Counted from the stretch's first letter, positions 32,910 to 46,800 are shown. The stretch is DNA of 64,000 nucleotides from Vicia villosa (GCF_029867415.1 NC_081185.1:48043791-48107790), one strand, 5' to 3'. Made by a program: numbers and translations. Notes: generated from the sequence alone by a model not told the origin.

Positions 32910-35900
32910 TGTCATACCCCAAATTTGTCCTACCCTTTAACTTCTAACTGGCTTAGGCTTTGCATTCATGTACATACATCACTTAGGTCATAATCCATAC
33001 CCATGCATTCATATCATAGGTGCTATTCAAGGGCTAGCAAGAAAAAGCTCCGTTGAAAAGAATTTCTGATCAGGGAATAAGAAGACTGAGGTATAATCAT
33101 GTGGTTCTATGTTCAAGGAAGTACTCCTGGATTGGGGTCTCTCTCTGCCTCTAGTCAAGGCATTGGTTGAAGGATACTGGCTTGCAAATCATCCGGTTCT
33201 TTAAATCAGGGTCTCTTTGACCAAAGTCAACCAGTGGACTTTCTGGTCAATATTTAATCAGGAATGGCTTCTATGTGTGAAAAGCTTCTCGTACTCACTG
33301 TGTGGATGTGTTTGTTTGACTAGATTTGACTGGAAGAGATTTAATCGGGAATTTCATCAATAGACGGAAAAATCAGAATAGTTGACTTTTGGGCCAAAAC
33401 CAGAAGAATTATTCAAATATTGACTTTTGGTGGAAAATTAATCAAGAAAAGTCGAAGAAGGGATAAAATCGGGAGTTTGACAAAAAGTTGCAAAAAATAG
33501 AAAAATGACAAAAATAGAAAGTTTTAACACTTAGAAAAATATTTTGGAACTTTAAATCTTGTTGGGCAGTCCACTTCAGCACTGAATTACACGTGGCAAA
33601 TGGCATTTTTTGAAGAAGATTCCAATATCAAAGTTGTTCCTCTCATGGAGGGGAACAACTTTGTAGTTGGACACTTTTTCATTTGAAGCTTGTATGAAGA
33701 GCTAAAGTGGCGTGAAGTTGCTGGAAACTCATTTGAACCAAGTTATATTCCAGGTCACAAGTCAGGTCATGACCTGGCATTTTCACAAACACATGGCATG
33801 CCAAATCTCCAGCCATTTTTTGAGCTCTACAGAAATGATATGAATGCAAACTTGGTATCATTCTCTTCCTTGCCATCTCCTCTATCCACTGAAACAAGAA
33901 TGGGTGCAATTGGACAAAAATTGAGTGAGATACAAGTCCTCAAAGTGGTGCCCCAACCCTGACCAAACTCTGCAGGCAGCCAAGGCACAAAATGCTGGGC
34001 ACGCAAGGCATTTCAGCAAACAGGTGGTGGGCCAAATCTCAATGCCTCTTTCTTCCTCCTCAAGTCTTCATCTTGAACAAGGTTGATTCTAAGTCACTCT
34101 TTGCCATGTCCTCTATCTATTGAGCCCAGTATCACCAATTTTGGACATACGTGGGGAAGGTTGCAAGGCCACAAAGTCTCTCCTCTACCTAACTGCATTT
34201 CTGCTAAGGTCAAGGCACAAGTTAAAGCCACGCGCCCAAGCATTCAAGTGCTTTGAACCAGCATGTTTGCAAGCCTCTCACTCCATGTACAAACCTCATC
34301 TCAAGGACTCTCAAACACCAAAGCTCTTTAATCACATGCCCTCTTCATGATGCACTTGAGTTTGGAATGATTGGTGCTTTATAGTTTGAGATATCAATAT
34401 TCAAAGTAGAGGCATGAACATGATTTTGACATTACCATTGTTGCTGCAGCATAGTGTACAAAGCCATTCCACACACCATCACATTGCCATTGCTAACCAT
34501 GCAAATACTACACACTTTGAAAGCTTGCGTGAAACTTACCCCATACACATAACACTTGATGCATTGCCATAAAAGCTTGTTTTTGCTGCCACATGAGAAA
34601 GTATATTGAACCATGCCACAATTGCTTAAGCTTGTTCTATAAGTCTTCAAAGTCCCACATTCAAAAATAAGAAAGTTGCTGCAAGCTATACCCCTAGGCT
34701 CCACATTCAAGAAATCACCATCACTTCATAATCACTCACCATATAAATAAAGAGTTGCCTTCACACACTCACACACGATTCATTCTCTCCCTTTCACTCA
34801 CGATTCACTCTCTTCTCTCTTCCTCTCATTTTACACTCTTTCTCTCCACATTCTCCCTCCCCTTCGGTTCTCTCTTCCTCCACTCATTCCACCACCGCCA
34901 ACCACCCTGAGGCAACAAACTCCGGCTGCCATAACAAACTCCGGCAGCCGTAACAAACTTCTAACCATCAACAACCTTCACCTTCATCCACTCTCAATCA
35001 TCATCAACGATCTTTTATACTCTCCACCATCACTTTGCTGCTCGAGGTCACATCATCATCATCATCATCTTTGCGAGTAAAGCTTCAAGGACGCAAATCT
35101 TATCTCTCAGCCGGAGTCAAAGTGTTCGCGGAGTCGAATATCGCTTCATCCAAGGCTTAAAGGAGAGCGGTGGAATTTTCTGGTTCCATTAATCCAAGAC
35201 TCGCTTCAGGTAAGATTCCGAGTCCTTCGTAGCATTGAAGTGACCTGTGTTAAATAGCATATGCATGTGGTGAATTCATGAGATGAAGCTCTGTATCTAG
35301 CAGATCAGTTTGTGTGAATATCTGTTGCTTGCGATCTCTTGAATGCTGTCTTCTGATTTGTCCGAATCTGCCAGTATCTGAATGTGTGAAACGTTTATTT
35401 GACTTCTATGAATGAATAGGAGTTGATCTGTGTGAATAGTGTTGATTTTCATGGAGTTTGGTTATGTTAGGGTTTTAGAGATCTTTCCGGTTTGCATGTT
35501 AGAGGAAATATCAATGGAAACTGAAGCCAGATCCATGATCTATGCAAAAATCCGAGTGGAACGGTGGTACTTTGGCTAATTTCTGGAAAATTTCACTCGT
35601 CTCCGCCGTGAGCTGGCCGGAGAGGATGACCAGAGCTCTGCTCCGACGTCCGCGCATGGTTTCCCCTTTTTTTCTTTCCGCCGCTTATGTGTCACTGCAT
35701 GATTGGCTTCTATTCCCATTTTGTTGCGTTTTTGTCATTATTCATATGATTGAGACCTTGCTTGGCGCGTTTTGATTGGTTATTGATGAATTTTTGTCTT
35801 ATTCCACTTAAAGGATCCACTGCACCAATTGATATGCTGTTACTATATATTCTGTCACGCTTCGTCCATCTCTTTGCATGTTAATAATGATAATCATGTA

Positions 35901-37267
35901 ATAAATGAAATAATAAAACAAATGGAATGCTGAATAAGGAAACTGGGCCAGGCGCTTTTGGGCTCACTCTATTTCCAGAAGCTTCGCCCCCATTCTGTTG
36001 ACGCACCACCCTTCCAACGATACTGGGCCTGCACGCAGTCGCTATTCACACACCCTGTTTTGGGCCCAATTTCACTTCTAATTGTTTTTGTTCAAGTACT
36101 GATTGCTTTTGCACCACCTCTGCTGTTAATAAAAACAAGTAAAAATGATCCTCTTTCTTTTATTATTTTTGCATATTAATTGTTTCTCTCCTTAAATAAA
36201 AATAACAAAAATATTTTTCAGCCAATTAGATTTTTTAGAACGTTATTTTCTTTTAATTGAATTTTAATTGATTGTTTTCTTTGATTTGTGATTGGTTGAT
36301 TAACCATAAATAAATAGTTTCTTGTGTTAATTCAAAAATAGTTTCTCACTTGAATAAAAATGAAGTTGCTTGTGAATATGTTTTCATAAATAGCTTAGAC
36401 TTTAATTCTTTCCCTTTTGTGAATATTTCTCAATGTTTAATTGTTTTTTTCCTCCCCATTTTCTTTTAGAACTAGAATAACATAGATGTAGAAATTAAGA
36501 TTAGTCCCCTTTTTGCATTCTTTTTCTTTTCAAACCATAAAACACTAATAAAAATACTTGAATAAATTCCCCATAAAAAATACAAAGAAAATACTTAAAA
36601 CATTAATAAAAAAGTGAAAATCTTAAAAAGGGAATGGAAGCTTGAACATCCCTTGCTTTAGGGAATGTTCGAGTGCTTGGATCTCCCTTGCTTTAGGGTT
36701 CCATTCGGGCGTAAGTTCCCAAATTCTAAAAAACACAAACCATAGAGTAACTCGAGTTTCCCTTGCTTTAGGGATTTCCTCGGAACACTCAAACTCTCTC
36801 TCTTCTCTCCTTTCTTAAGGGCATTGTTATCTCCGCTCTATTGCATCCTAGGTCGATCCCTTATGCAAGAGCGCGAGCGTTAACTCCGCCCAACTAAAAA
36901 ACACAAAAACAAACAGAAAATCTTTAGCCGAGCTACGGTAACTCTGATTCCTGACAAGGATACGTAGGCAGCGGGGTAGGGCCCGTGCGAGTACAATTCT
37001 TTATTTTCCCTACATTCTGCATTCATTCGCATGTATACATAGACATAGTACACACCCTTTAGATAGAAACAAATATAGGTGGATACCATCGAGTACGATG
37101 GGCGTGAGGGGTGCTAATACCTTCCCCTCGCGTAACCGACTCCCGTACCTTGATTCTCTGGTCGCAAGACCTTGTTCTTACCCTTTGTTAGGTTTTCTGA
37201 TATTCCTTTCCCTTATGGGATAAATATATTGGTGGCGACTCTGTTCATTTTTCGCGAGCGTGCGACA
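32910..37267 (+). repeat. Ogre 3' LTR
   Basis: 4358 bp, near-identical to 15027-19383; about 10 substitutions are seen in the first kilobase. It carries the same palindrome (33629-33663), TATA box (34742-34750) and CCCTTGCTTTAGGG hairpins (near 36640-36781). Polyadenylation would occur in this copy; no specific signal was pinned down. Confidence 0.95.
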
Positions 37268-38406
37268 GCAGCAAATGGTTAAAATGTGAATCTTGCAAGT
37301 CTATAAAGAACAAAACAGGTACAAGCAAGACGTTAGATGGAATGTCATGACATCAACTCATGACATCGCGCCTGCAGAACTGGAAGGAAGATTCAGTTTT
37401 ATTTAAAACAGATATAAAATATTCTATGTGAATATTATGTAATCCTATGTGGCGCACATTTACAGGTCAAAAGAATAATTGAAGAATCAGATCAGAAGAT
37501 TGAAGATTCAGAAGAATCAGATCAGAAGATTGGATTCAGCAGTTTCTAATTTAGGAAACTCGAGATTAAAAGACCTAATTTGTAGCAGAATACTTTCTGC
37601 ATATTTCTAACAGCCAGAGTGATGCGATTTGTAAGCCCAAGTCTAATTGGGATCAGGTTATAAATAGGAAATTTTTAACCTTGTTTTGGAAGCTAACCAG
37701 CACTTAGAAAGATGTAACCATTAGGGTTAGCCGTGTAGGTGAACCTCCCGGTTTGTCGGAAGGTCACTTATTTTTCCTTCTCGAAACCTGTAGGTTAGAG
37801 AAGTGATTGTCCTCACTCGAAACCTGTAGGTAAGAGTTGAGTATTGTAAGCTTGATTGAAGCTGTGAAGCAGATCAAGTATGTGTTCATTGTTAATTATG
37901 TAAATAGTTGTTGTAGGGTTGTAACAATTAGGTATCACCAGGGAGTGAGCAGAGGTTTTCTTATCTTGGATGGAGTTCTGATATAGAGATTGCAGTGGGT
38001 AGTGACTAGGTAAACCATAGGTTGTTTATCTGTAAACCAGAGGTTGTTTATATAAAATAGTACTACTGATAGTGGAATCTTCTTCCTGGCCTTGTAGCCC
38101 CCAGAGTAGGTTAGTTAGAACCGAACTGGGTTAACAATTAACTTTATTATTTATCTTCTGCATTGTTTGTTCAGATATGAATGTTATGACTTTGTCTATA
38201 ACATCAGGTTCAAAAGTGTTAGCTGATCCTGTACAGAACCATGTAAAAATTATAATCTGGTTATGTATGCTGAACATATGTGATCCCATGTCTCATTCAC
38301 TCTTTCCTAAGAGTAATTAAATAATGAGGGATCCTTGTATTCTGCTGGTGCTACATGAATAACAGATCAGATGTCTTGATATTAGGATTGACATCCGAGT
38401 CTGTCA
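37268..38406 (+). repeat. Copia-type 5' LTR, second part
   Basis: Starts with the GCAGC duplication and continues the LTR begun at 14976. It aligns with 46958-48094 with about 4-5 percent differences. It holds TATAAATA at 37659, a duplicated AGAATCAGATCAGAAGATTG near 37482-37535, and a duplicated CTCGAAACCTGTAGGT near 37781-37835. Confidence 0.9.
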
Positions 38407-39810
38407 TACCAGAATTTTCAAATGGTATTAGAGCAGGCATCCTGTCTATTTCTGGATGAGATCCGTAAGGGATAAATTCTTGTTGTGGTAAAAGCAGAAG
38501 AGTGTTTGAACAAAGGATGTTCATATTGTATCGTCCCTTGAAGTGGAGGATGGACCTATATGATTAGACCAACCTGACCTAAGAGCTGTGATGCTGGAAC
38601 AAAGAGTACGAAGTCCAAGGACTTCATGCAGGAGTGAAGAACTTAAATTTAAATACAAATTCAACTGGTATCTATGAACAGAGAAGAAGCTCATAAAAAC
38701 CTTCATGCAGGAGTGAAGATATTGATAAGGTAACCTTTGTTGTCTGTGAGTTCATCAAGTCAGGATTTTGGTTTGGTCTAATCAGTTGCTTGGTGCAGAA
38801 GCAAGCATTGTTCAAGGATGATTAACAATCAATATGTAGTTGTCATGCTTACTACTAACACTTAAAGTAAGCATTGTATGAATTATGTTGATATATGACT
38901 ATTTTTCCGCTGCATAGTCTCTGAAAAACCCTAGGGTTATGAAGGTTCAACAGCATGTATGGCAGGTATTGACAGCTATAATTAAAGTGTCAAAGATACT
39001 TGAGTAATCTCTCAAGTCCACTCATAATGGCATGGTTTATTAGAGATGATGAATGTCACCTGATCAATGATATTCATAATTATCTGCAAGTGTGTACCTT
39101 GAAATCTTCAAGGTTGAAGTGTGCCTAGAAGGAGGAACAAATGTCCTATCTGATGTTGGGACATTAAGAACTGGTATGCAGCTACCAGCTGAAGAACAGA
39201 TGTTCTGGTGCTAAACTAATGTAGTGTGAGAAAATTGGTTTGGAACCTACTCCTGGTCTGGAAGAGGAGACATCTGGCTAAGTTAATCAGGACACGATTA
39301 ACATGAGCTCAGTACCACTAAGAAAAACTCATAAAGGTATTCCTTTCTAATCCTTTATGTTGTACATTTGAAGAGCCTATATCTGTAAGTTTCCTCTGAT
39401 CAACAAAACCAGATAAGTATTCATAACCATATAGCAGTTGTTGGAGCTGAATACTGTGTCTCAATCACAGTGAAATATGGTTAAGAGTGTGTACTGCCCT
39501 AGTTGTTATCCAGAAAGGGTAGTATGATTTTAAATCAAGGAAGTCAGATGGATCTGACTAATTTAGTGTTATGTTATGACTAAGTGTGCTCCAGAAACCT
39601 AGCTGAGGGAATCTCCTCTATAGGTACAGATCATGGCATCCTTCATCTCAAAATCAGAATTAAAGTCTGAAGAAAAGTTTATTGAGATGCTGGCTATTTT
39701 ATCCCTGGATGTGTCTGGATATTGCTGACTATTGGATTATTCTGTTACTAACCTGAGTATTGTCAATGTGACATTAAAGAAGTTAACCAAGAACCATGAA
39801 GGATGATATC
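38407..39810 (+). other. Coding-less copia interior, 5' part
   Basis: Begins with a primer site TGGTATTAGAGCAGGC (38423-38438), 16 bp from the LTR end, which is farther than usual. The rest has no open frame beyond about 60 codons and no readable gag or pol motif, which supports a large non-autonomous derivative. An Ogre-type LTR fragment interrupts it at 39811. Confidence 0.7.
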
Positions 39811-41805
39811 TGTCATACCCCAAAATTTGCCCATACTATTTCTCCTATTCAAATACAAATCAAGGTACAGAACTCAAAGATACTTTCTCCTAAACAAGAC
39901 TCAAAGAATTAGGGTTTTGTTGTTCTGAGGGACTATCAATGAACCAGAGGCTCCAAGGCATCCCATATGGTCTATGATACCCCATACTACCTCCATGACA
40001 AATTTCAGGTCTCAATTCAAAATATTGATCACTCAATTGCTCAGAAAGTCAACAGTCGACTGGTTTGACCTAAAAGTCAACTGTGGTCAAAGTACAGTCA
40101 AAACTCCTGATTTTTTGTCAACATCTTCATATCGAAGTATCATTCACCATTTGATCAATAATTGATCGTGGTTTATCAAAGAAAGATCAGAAATCAACAA
40201 ATTCAAAAGTTTCTAAATTAGGGTTTTCATAGGAGAAAGTCAACTGAACTTTGACCAGCCATAACTCCCACATGGAACATCAGAAATTTTCCACCCCAAG
40301 CTCATTTTGAAGGAAATTTAATTCTCTACAATTTTGTCTCTCACAAGCCAAGTCTAAAAATGCTTCATTTGAGAGATATGGACCAAAACATTATAGGTCC
40401 TTTTCAAAAGTCAACAAAAGTCATCTTTTTCAAAAGAACACACAAGGAGCATGGAAAATCATTTTGACAAGGGACCAAAAACATTGGTTAGAGAATTCTT
40501 CAAGGATTCTAAAAAGTCCAAGAACTTGAAGAAATATTAAAGTATGAGGAAATGGCAAGGTGTACAAGTTCATTGATTTTCAAGGGTATGCATGAAGGAA
40601 AAAGGTCCAAAATCCCAAATATTTTCAAATGAGCCCATATTCTTTTCATCCAATCCTTATCCTAAGCCCATCCACGCCCCAAAAACATATCTTTCAATTT
40701 TATATTACTTTTATTAATTATTTTATGATTTTTATACATTTAAATCATGATTTAATTATATAAAATAACAAATCAAATAAAGATATGATCTGCTTGGATT
40801 TTAAGCCAAATATCAATCAAATATCCTCATTAAAATATACAAATTTCGTTCCCATAGCTTGAGGATCAATCAAGAACAAATTTAGAAACTTAAAAATCTT
40901 ATTGAAATCAAATTCCAATTGATTGATTCAAGAAGATTTGATTGAGTTTAAGCAACCCTAATTCATCCTCTATAAGTACACAAGCAATCTAGATCATAAG
41001 GGTTACAAATTTTATGCTCTCAAGAACCCTAAACCCGAGTGAAAAAGTTCAAGAAATTCTAAATTCGGTTCTGGATTTTGGGGTGGATTCAAGGAGTTTC
41101 AGATATTCAAACACATTCCAAAGGTTTCATTGAAGGATTCCAGATCGTTCCCATACCTTGAAGCATCAAGAACACCTCACTGTAAGTCAGTTTCTGAGCC
41201 TTTTAATTTTTCATCGATTTCAATCATACACGCATGGTTAACAAATTCTAATTGCATATTTGTGTTTATCGTGATGTAATTATTGTTTCTGGAGTTTAAT
41301 TCAAATTCTGGGCATGGTAGCTATGATTCACCATGAACGAATTTCTAGGGTTTCCATTAGGGTTTTTTGATATAGGTAATCTTTGGCCAAATTAAGGCCA
41401 TAGGTGGATTTATGAGGCCCAGACGAACTCAATGGTGGCCTCGCGAAAGATTTCTTTGTTTGTTTGCTTGTATTCGTAAGCGCATATTTATGGCAACGAT
41501 TCAGAACCGTCGCTAAAGGTAAATGCAGACCTAAAACGACGGTTGGGAGGTTGAAGACGAATGCGTGGTACCCTCCTATTGGCCAGAACGCGCGCGTGGA
41601 ATTATTTCAAAATCCAGAGGTTCCATGCGTTAAGACGTACACGCGTACCATGGACCCTCTCACATCCAACCGTCAGATCTCAGGCTACCTTAATCCAACG
41701 CGCAACAGCCTGAAAGTCCATCATGCTCCTCAGCGAATGCCACACTGGATCAGAAGTTAAGTTTTTTTCAATTTTTTTATTTTTAATTACACAACTTAAT
41801 ATTTG

Positions 41806-41806
<1 letters not shown>

Positions 41807-41867
<61 letters not shown>
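41807..41867. repeat. (TA)n microsatellite, left of MITE
   Basis: Uninterrupted TA run of about 60 bp, directly abutting the MITE. Confidence 0.95.
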
Positions 41868-41871
<4 letters not shown>

Positions 41872-42114
41872 CATATCATATGAGAATGACATATTTATAT
41901 GAGAATGTGAGAATGAATCTGAACCATTGGATTTTAAAATAAATGGTGGAGATTATGAGTGAATCTTTTTTTTCTCTCTCTTGTATCTTTAAATAAATGA
42001 AGTAGGAGAGAGAAGAAAAAGATTCACTCATAATCTCCACCATTTATTTTAAAATCCAATGGTTCGGGTTCATTCTCATATTCTCATATAAATATGTCAT
42101 TCTCATATGATATG

Positions 42115-42118
<4 letters not shown>
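41868..42118. mobile_element. Palindromic MITE (foldback element)
   Basis: About 251 bp; the left 100 bp and right 100 bp are almost perfect reverse complements. It starts AGGGCATATCATATGAGAATG and ends with its complement. It has no coding capacity. Both sides are TA repeats, so it may have inserted into a TA target (Stowaway/Tc1-mariner-like), or the tract expanded from the TA duplication. The superfamily remains uncertain. Confidence 0.85.

Positions 42119-42186
<68 letters not shown>
42119..42186. repeat. (TA)n microsatellite, right of MITE
   Basis: Nearly uninterrupted TA run of about 68 bp right of the MITE. Confidence 0.95.
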
Positions 42187-42190
<4 letters not shown>

Positions 42191-43212
42191 CCTCTTCTTT
42201 TTATATACCATTTTCTAATAAACTAGTTTTTACTAAAATTCTTTTTTTTATATAATGAAATATTTATTTTAATCATTTTAATTATATTATTAAATTAGTT
42301 TTATTTATTCAAACAATTTTATAAAATCTTAATTATTTTTTTTAATTAGTAAAAATTTATGGGAATGTCATATATTTAATCGAATTTATTTTCGCCATCG
42401 ATTTATTCTTTTAATTTTATTTAATTCGTACCATAATCAGGGTTTACGAAGATCAATCCCTACACTGAAAAAATATTTCTTTGTGCGTTTTTCAGGGTTA
42501 GCAACAGGGTTTCTCCCGACTGTGCGCCACGCCTATTACGAAGCTAAGTCCCGATTTAACCCTTATTTAAATATTTGTTATTTTTAAAATTAGGGTTTGC
42601 CTTCAAATATAATGAACTCCGCCTACACTCACTTCTTTTTCTGTCTGCCTTTGCTTTGCCAATTTTGTAGGGTTAATCCCGAGGCTGCCCCCGACTATGA
42701 ACCATATCAGATCAAAAGCTAAGTCCTATTCTATATTTTATTTTTTAATTTTCTTTTGCCCTTTTTTTATTAAATTAGGGTTAGCTTTAACTGTCAATGA
42801 ACTAATAATGCACTCACCCCTTTGTATTTATTTTCTCTTTTTCCCAATTTTCAGGGTTAGCCAACCGTCAAAGCTCAGAAGTCGTAACCCTAAAACCTAT
42901 GTGATTTACTTTCTTTAATTATTATTTATGTCAAACCTATTGCACTGCTGGTCCACTGGTTTCTTTTTCCCCTTCCCCATAATATTGTAACTGCTTCGAG
43001 GTTGTATTGTGTGGCCTTGAAGGCACTTAATATTGTTCATATTATTGTGTGGTTAGTAATTTAGGGAGTGGTAACCCTGGATTGAATTAGAATCACTTAA
43101 TTACAAGATAAATTATTTTGAATATGATCACGTGATTGTTGCACCCACGCACCTTTTATGGTACCCCTCTTGTTGCCTGTTCCCTGTTGCCTGTTGCCTT
43201 GTGTTTTTTGCA

Positions 43213-43387
43213 GAATAGCCTTGTCCCTCGAATACGAGGATACCTCAGCAATGTTGCCCTCAGTTCATTCTCAAGGTCATAAGTCCCTAATGATGCTGCC
43301 TTCGATTCGCCAAATATGACCTCGTCCCCCGAAGTTGCCTACGAAATGCTGAGGTATCCTCTGGTTGCCTAACGAAGAAGGCTATTC
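43213..43387 (+). other. Long nested foldback in Ogre-type LTR
   Basis: Three nested perfect inverted repeats: GAATAGCCTT (43213-43222) with AAGGCTATTC (43378-43387); GAGGATACCTCAGCA (43236-43250) with its complement (43347-43361); and AGGTCATA (43274-43281) with TATGACCT (43315-43322). A homologous foldback with compensatory changes is in the other LTR fragment at 52460-52624. Confidence 0.85.
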
Positions 43388-43838
43388 TGATCCTTCCCTT
43401 AGACTACCTGCCCCTCTATGGCATGGGACAGTCTTATGGCGAACGATAACTCGATGACCCGTTAACATCCAAACGAAAGACTTCCTGCCCTCTTATGGTA
43501 TGGATAGACCCTTTCACCCTAAGAGGCTAAAGAACATTTTTCATCTAACTAGGTAATTGCCCCTAATTGCCTTGCTCTAAAATCTTTTTCTACTATATTT
43601 TCTAAACACTCTCAAGGCTACGCTCATTTACGAGCTAAAGTCCTTGTTTCTTCTTCTACATTTCTTTTCAAAAGAGCAAAGCAATTAAGAGCCCATGGAT
43701 AACCATGGATGCAAAGGGTGCCTTACACCTTCCCTTTGCATAAATTACCCCCCGAACCCTGTTTTCTTTAAAAAGGTTTTTTTTTGTTCTTTTAGCCTGT
43801 TTTCTTTTAGCTATCCGCACATTTCAAAAAGTCAGTTC

Positions 43839-46800
43839 ACCGTATTACAATGTCACATTTGATGTTACAACATCTCAAGATCTTCAGTTATTTTATGTAT
43901 TTGCCAAGAACAGAAAGTATAAATGTGAAGAGGTAATCAGTCAGAATGACCTAGTGTGAGTAGCAAATTCTAACTGAAAAGCTGGTAAGTACTTTGACGG
44001 GAGACTTAGTAATTATTAGGTTTAGAACCTGGATGCTGAGAAAAATTTCTTACAACCATGAGTTCTTAATTATCTTCACACATCAAAGAAGAAGGCAAGA
44101 GTCTCTGATGTGGCATACTGATTCTGTTAAATATCTCGATGGGAGCTGGATATTTACAAACTCTGTATGAAACAACTCAGACATGTTATTGAAGATCAAT
44201 TTATGGTTATACAATCGCAGTTTCTTCTATTCCAAGTTACAGAATATGGCAATCTGGATCTTGTCTAGCAAGCAAACTGAGGTTTCCAAAGCTTGGAATC
44301 TGTGGCAAACTCCAAATGAAGGGAACTTCAAGGACGAACATCAAAGATGTCCTAAAGTTGTATATCTCAGGGGGAGTAAAAGAGTATGAAGATCAGCAAA
44401 GACAATGTTTTTCTACTTCTATTCATTTGAAATGTCTTTCAAAGACTAATCTTGAAGAAAGAAAAACAAATTCACACAAAATCCTCAGAACATAACTCAA
44501 GTCATGTCTATTCTCAAATAGAAGCAAAGAATATTCTTTGCATTATCATCTGACGACATGAATTGATGGTGTGTATCACTTATTCTGATCTAAGTGCATG
44601 ATCCAACCTATGCACAAGTCCACCTGGTGCAGTTTGTTCTCAAATAAGATTTCTTGATTAAGACTTTGGGTGAAGTCCAGGTATGTTGTTTAAATTGCTC
44701 AGGATTATAGAGTCTTTTCGTTTTGTCTGAGTCTTGTTTGAGTCCCTCATGTTCTTCTTTCAAATATGAGAAGTGTCTAGAGTCTAGCTTATGACTGTCT
44801 ATTTGAGTCAATCATAGGGTTTAAGGGTAGTGTTCAGGCATTGTTAAGCCCGAGGTCATTCTTTACAACTGTTTGGTAAAGAATAAAGAATCTTGTTTCG
44901 ATTCGTGAACACAATTCGTTTCTTGTGTTCCAAGTCCTCTATAGAGATGTGTTATCTCTATGGATAGTCAAGAGTTTGTTTGAGTTCAGATGAACTAGTG
45001 TCTTAGGTATCAAAGTCAGAAAGTTCATATTCCCTAGTAGAAGGACTGAGAATATATAGAAGTTTGAAAAAGCAACATTATAGTCTAAGAGTGGAAGTTT
45101 GGACATAATGTGGATTAGAATGGGTAGGTTCTGATCTGGATGTAAGTAATATGTTCTGGCCATACACAATTACTTCCATGATGAAGACTTCACTTAGTGA
45201 ACATTACTATGAAGACAAAGTTCTATGTTTGGATCAACACAGCTAAGGATAAAGGAGAATCTGTTCTACTCAAGGAGTATGTTAATCAATGTGTGAGATT
45301 TAAAAACACCTTATCAAGAAGGAATTCAAAGTATCTTAAGCAGACCATGATTTGTTTCAAACATGGTAGGGTTATGCTCAACAAAATTCCAGGAGTGGTA
45401 GTTCTGCTTGTTGAGATCGCGGCAGCCTCTCTGTGTATGATTTTAGTATCAAGGGGTCATCTGTTGATCATTTCTGAAGGAGATAAGTTCTTAGACAAGG
45501 GTCTGTTGAAAAGAAAAGGGGAATAAAACTTGTGGAGAATACTGGTAGTATAAATGTCAGACACAATGTTATGACATTCTAATTCTGGTGTAAGTTTTTA
45601 TTGTGAGGAATTAAAATTTCTATAATGAGTGTGTTTAGCATGATTGTTGAACAGAGGGTGCAGCTCTTGAAGATATGAAGATGTGTCTTATACTTTCCAT
45701 TCATCATTTCAAGCTTATTCCGTCTGTGGGAGCTCAAACTATCTCGGATAGGGGGAGTAACTTCTTTTGTCAAGATAAATTTCTTGGTTAAAAATACTTT
45801 TACATCATGAAGAAAATGTGATACCTTTGTCACTTATTTGAATGGTTCAAGTCAACCATGTGCAACTAGTAATCACTATTCCTTCTCTACACTAATGAGG
45901 TAGCTGTGTGCTAACAGTCTCAAGGTGTACAAAAACAACAGAAGTCTATGTCTGTGACTAGTAAGTAAGTAGGGAGTATGTTATTTGGTCCAAATGATGC
46001 TCTGTCTTAATCTTTTACAGAATCTTGGGCTATGTGACTGAAGGAAAGAAAATTGACAATGTCTGACATAACGTCATGACATGTTTAAAGACATTGAATC
46101 TTCACAGTCAAACAAGGAAATATGAATTGAAGTTTATCTACACATCAGCGGTCGGTGTAAAGTTCATTCAATGACTATGCATGCACTGGTAATTCAAGAT
46201 AAATCCTATCAGAAAAACAGTCAAAAACTGCTTTGGAAAAACTAAAAGCTTTTGGAACTGTTTCCTAATTAACCGTTTGACCATTGAACAAGATCAAAGT
46301 CCTTCGTTAATTCCTACGATCTTCAGTTTGCTATATAATAGCATCTCCATGAATTACAGAAATTAAACTCTCTCAAAATGTCGTTCGTGTGTGTTTTTGT
46401 GAGTCGAGTCTAGGTTTGGTATTGTGATGGGTTGTTGTACCAAAACCATCTCAGAAAAAGAAAAACACGGGCTGGGGATGTTGCTGGTCTCTACCATGGG
46501 TTTTTCTGCAATAACAACAAAGATGTTCCACTATATACAACCTTCAATATAGGAATCATTTTCGTTGTGATTTGTGATCTGAGTTATGAACACAAATTAT
46601 GATTTGTGTTCTGAGTTACAAGGAATGACGGCAAGAATCCAATCTTGGTTCTCTTGAGAACTCGAGCTAGGAGTGGATTTCTTGACACAGACAACAAGTA
46701 TCTCCCAGGATTAATCGATATATGCAATTGCAATATATGACATATTGTCGGTCTTTGTCATATTGTGGTTAAAAAGGGGGAGAGATACAAATGCTGATTT

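Larger units (their letters stand above)
15027..37267 (+). mobile_element. Complete Ogre-type (Ty3/gypsy, Tat) retrotransposon
   Basis: 22,241 bp with LTRs of 4357 and 4358 bp, target duplication GCAGC, a primer site TGGCGACTCTGCTGGGGA, an extra ORF before gag, gag-protease, an intron between protease and RT, RT-RNase H-second RNase H-integrase, a long 3' non-coding part with tandem repeats, and a polypurine tract. All of these are defining traits of Ogre elements in legumes. LTR divergence is about 1 percent by eye, so insertion is recent. Two in-frame stops (25176 and 29221) probably make this copy non-autonomous. Confidence 0.95.
39811..43838 (+). repeat. Ogre-type LTR fragment, plus strand
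   Basis: Starts TGTCATACCCCAAAATTTGCC and continues with GTCAAC-rich blocks homologous to 3550-5754 (opposite strand). It is a different family from the complete Ogre. Near 43700 it shows the AAGGGTGCCTTACACCTTCCC and ACCCCCCGAACCC blocks that lie near the 3' end of such LTRs (compare minus strand 52030-52070). The expected TG...CA end and primer site are missing, so it is truncated at about 43.8 kb. The 98-codon frame at 41464-41760 is not supported as a gene. Confidence 0.75.

Noticed and set aside
41464..41760. 98-codon frame in an LTR fragment
   Set aside because: Lies in non-coding LTR sequence; composition is not gene-like and no motif is seen.
43213..43387. Host microRNA precursor as explanation for the foldback
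   Set aside because: It is homologous to a foldback in another LTR copy and lies inside the LTR, so it belongs to the element; no mature miRNA is recognised.
45197..45526. 109-codon frame in the coding-less copia element
   Set aside because: No gag, pol or other motif; length is within chance for this AT content.
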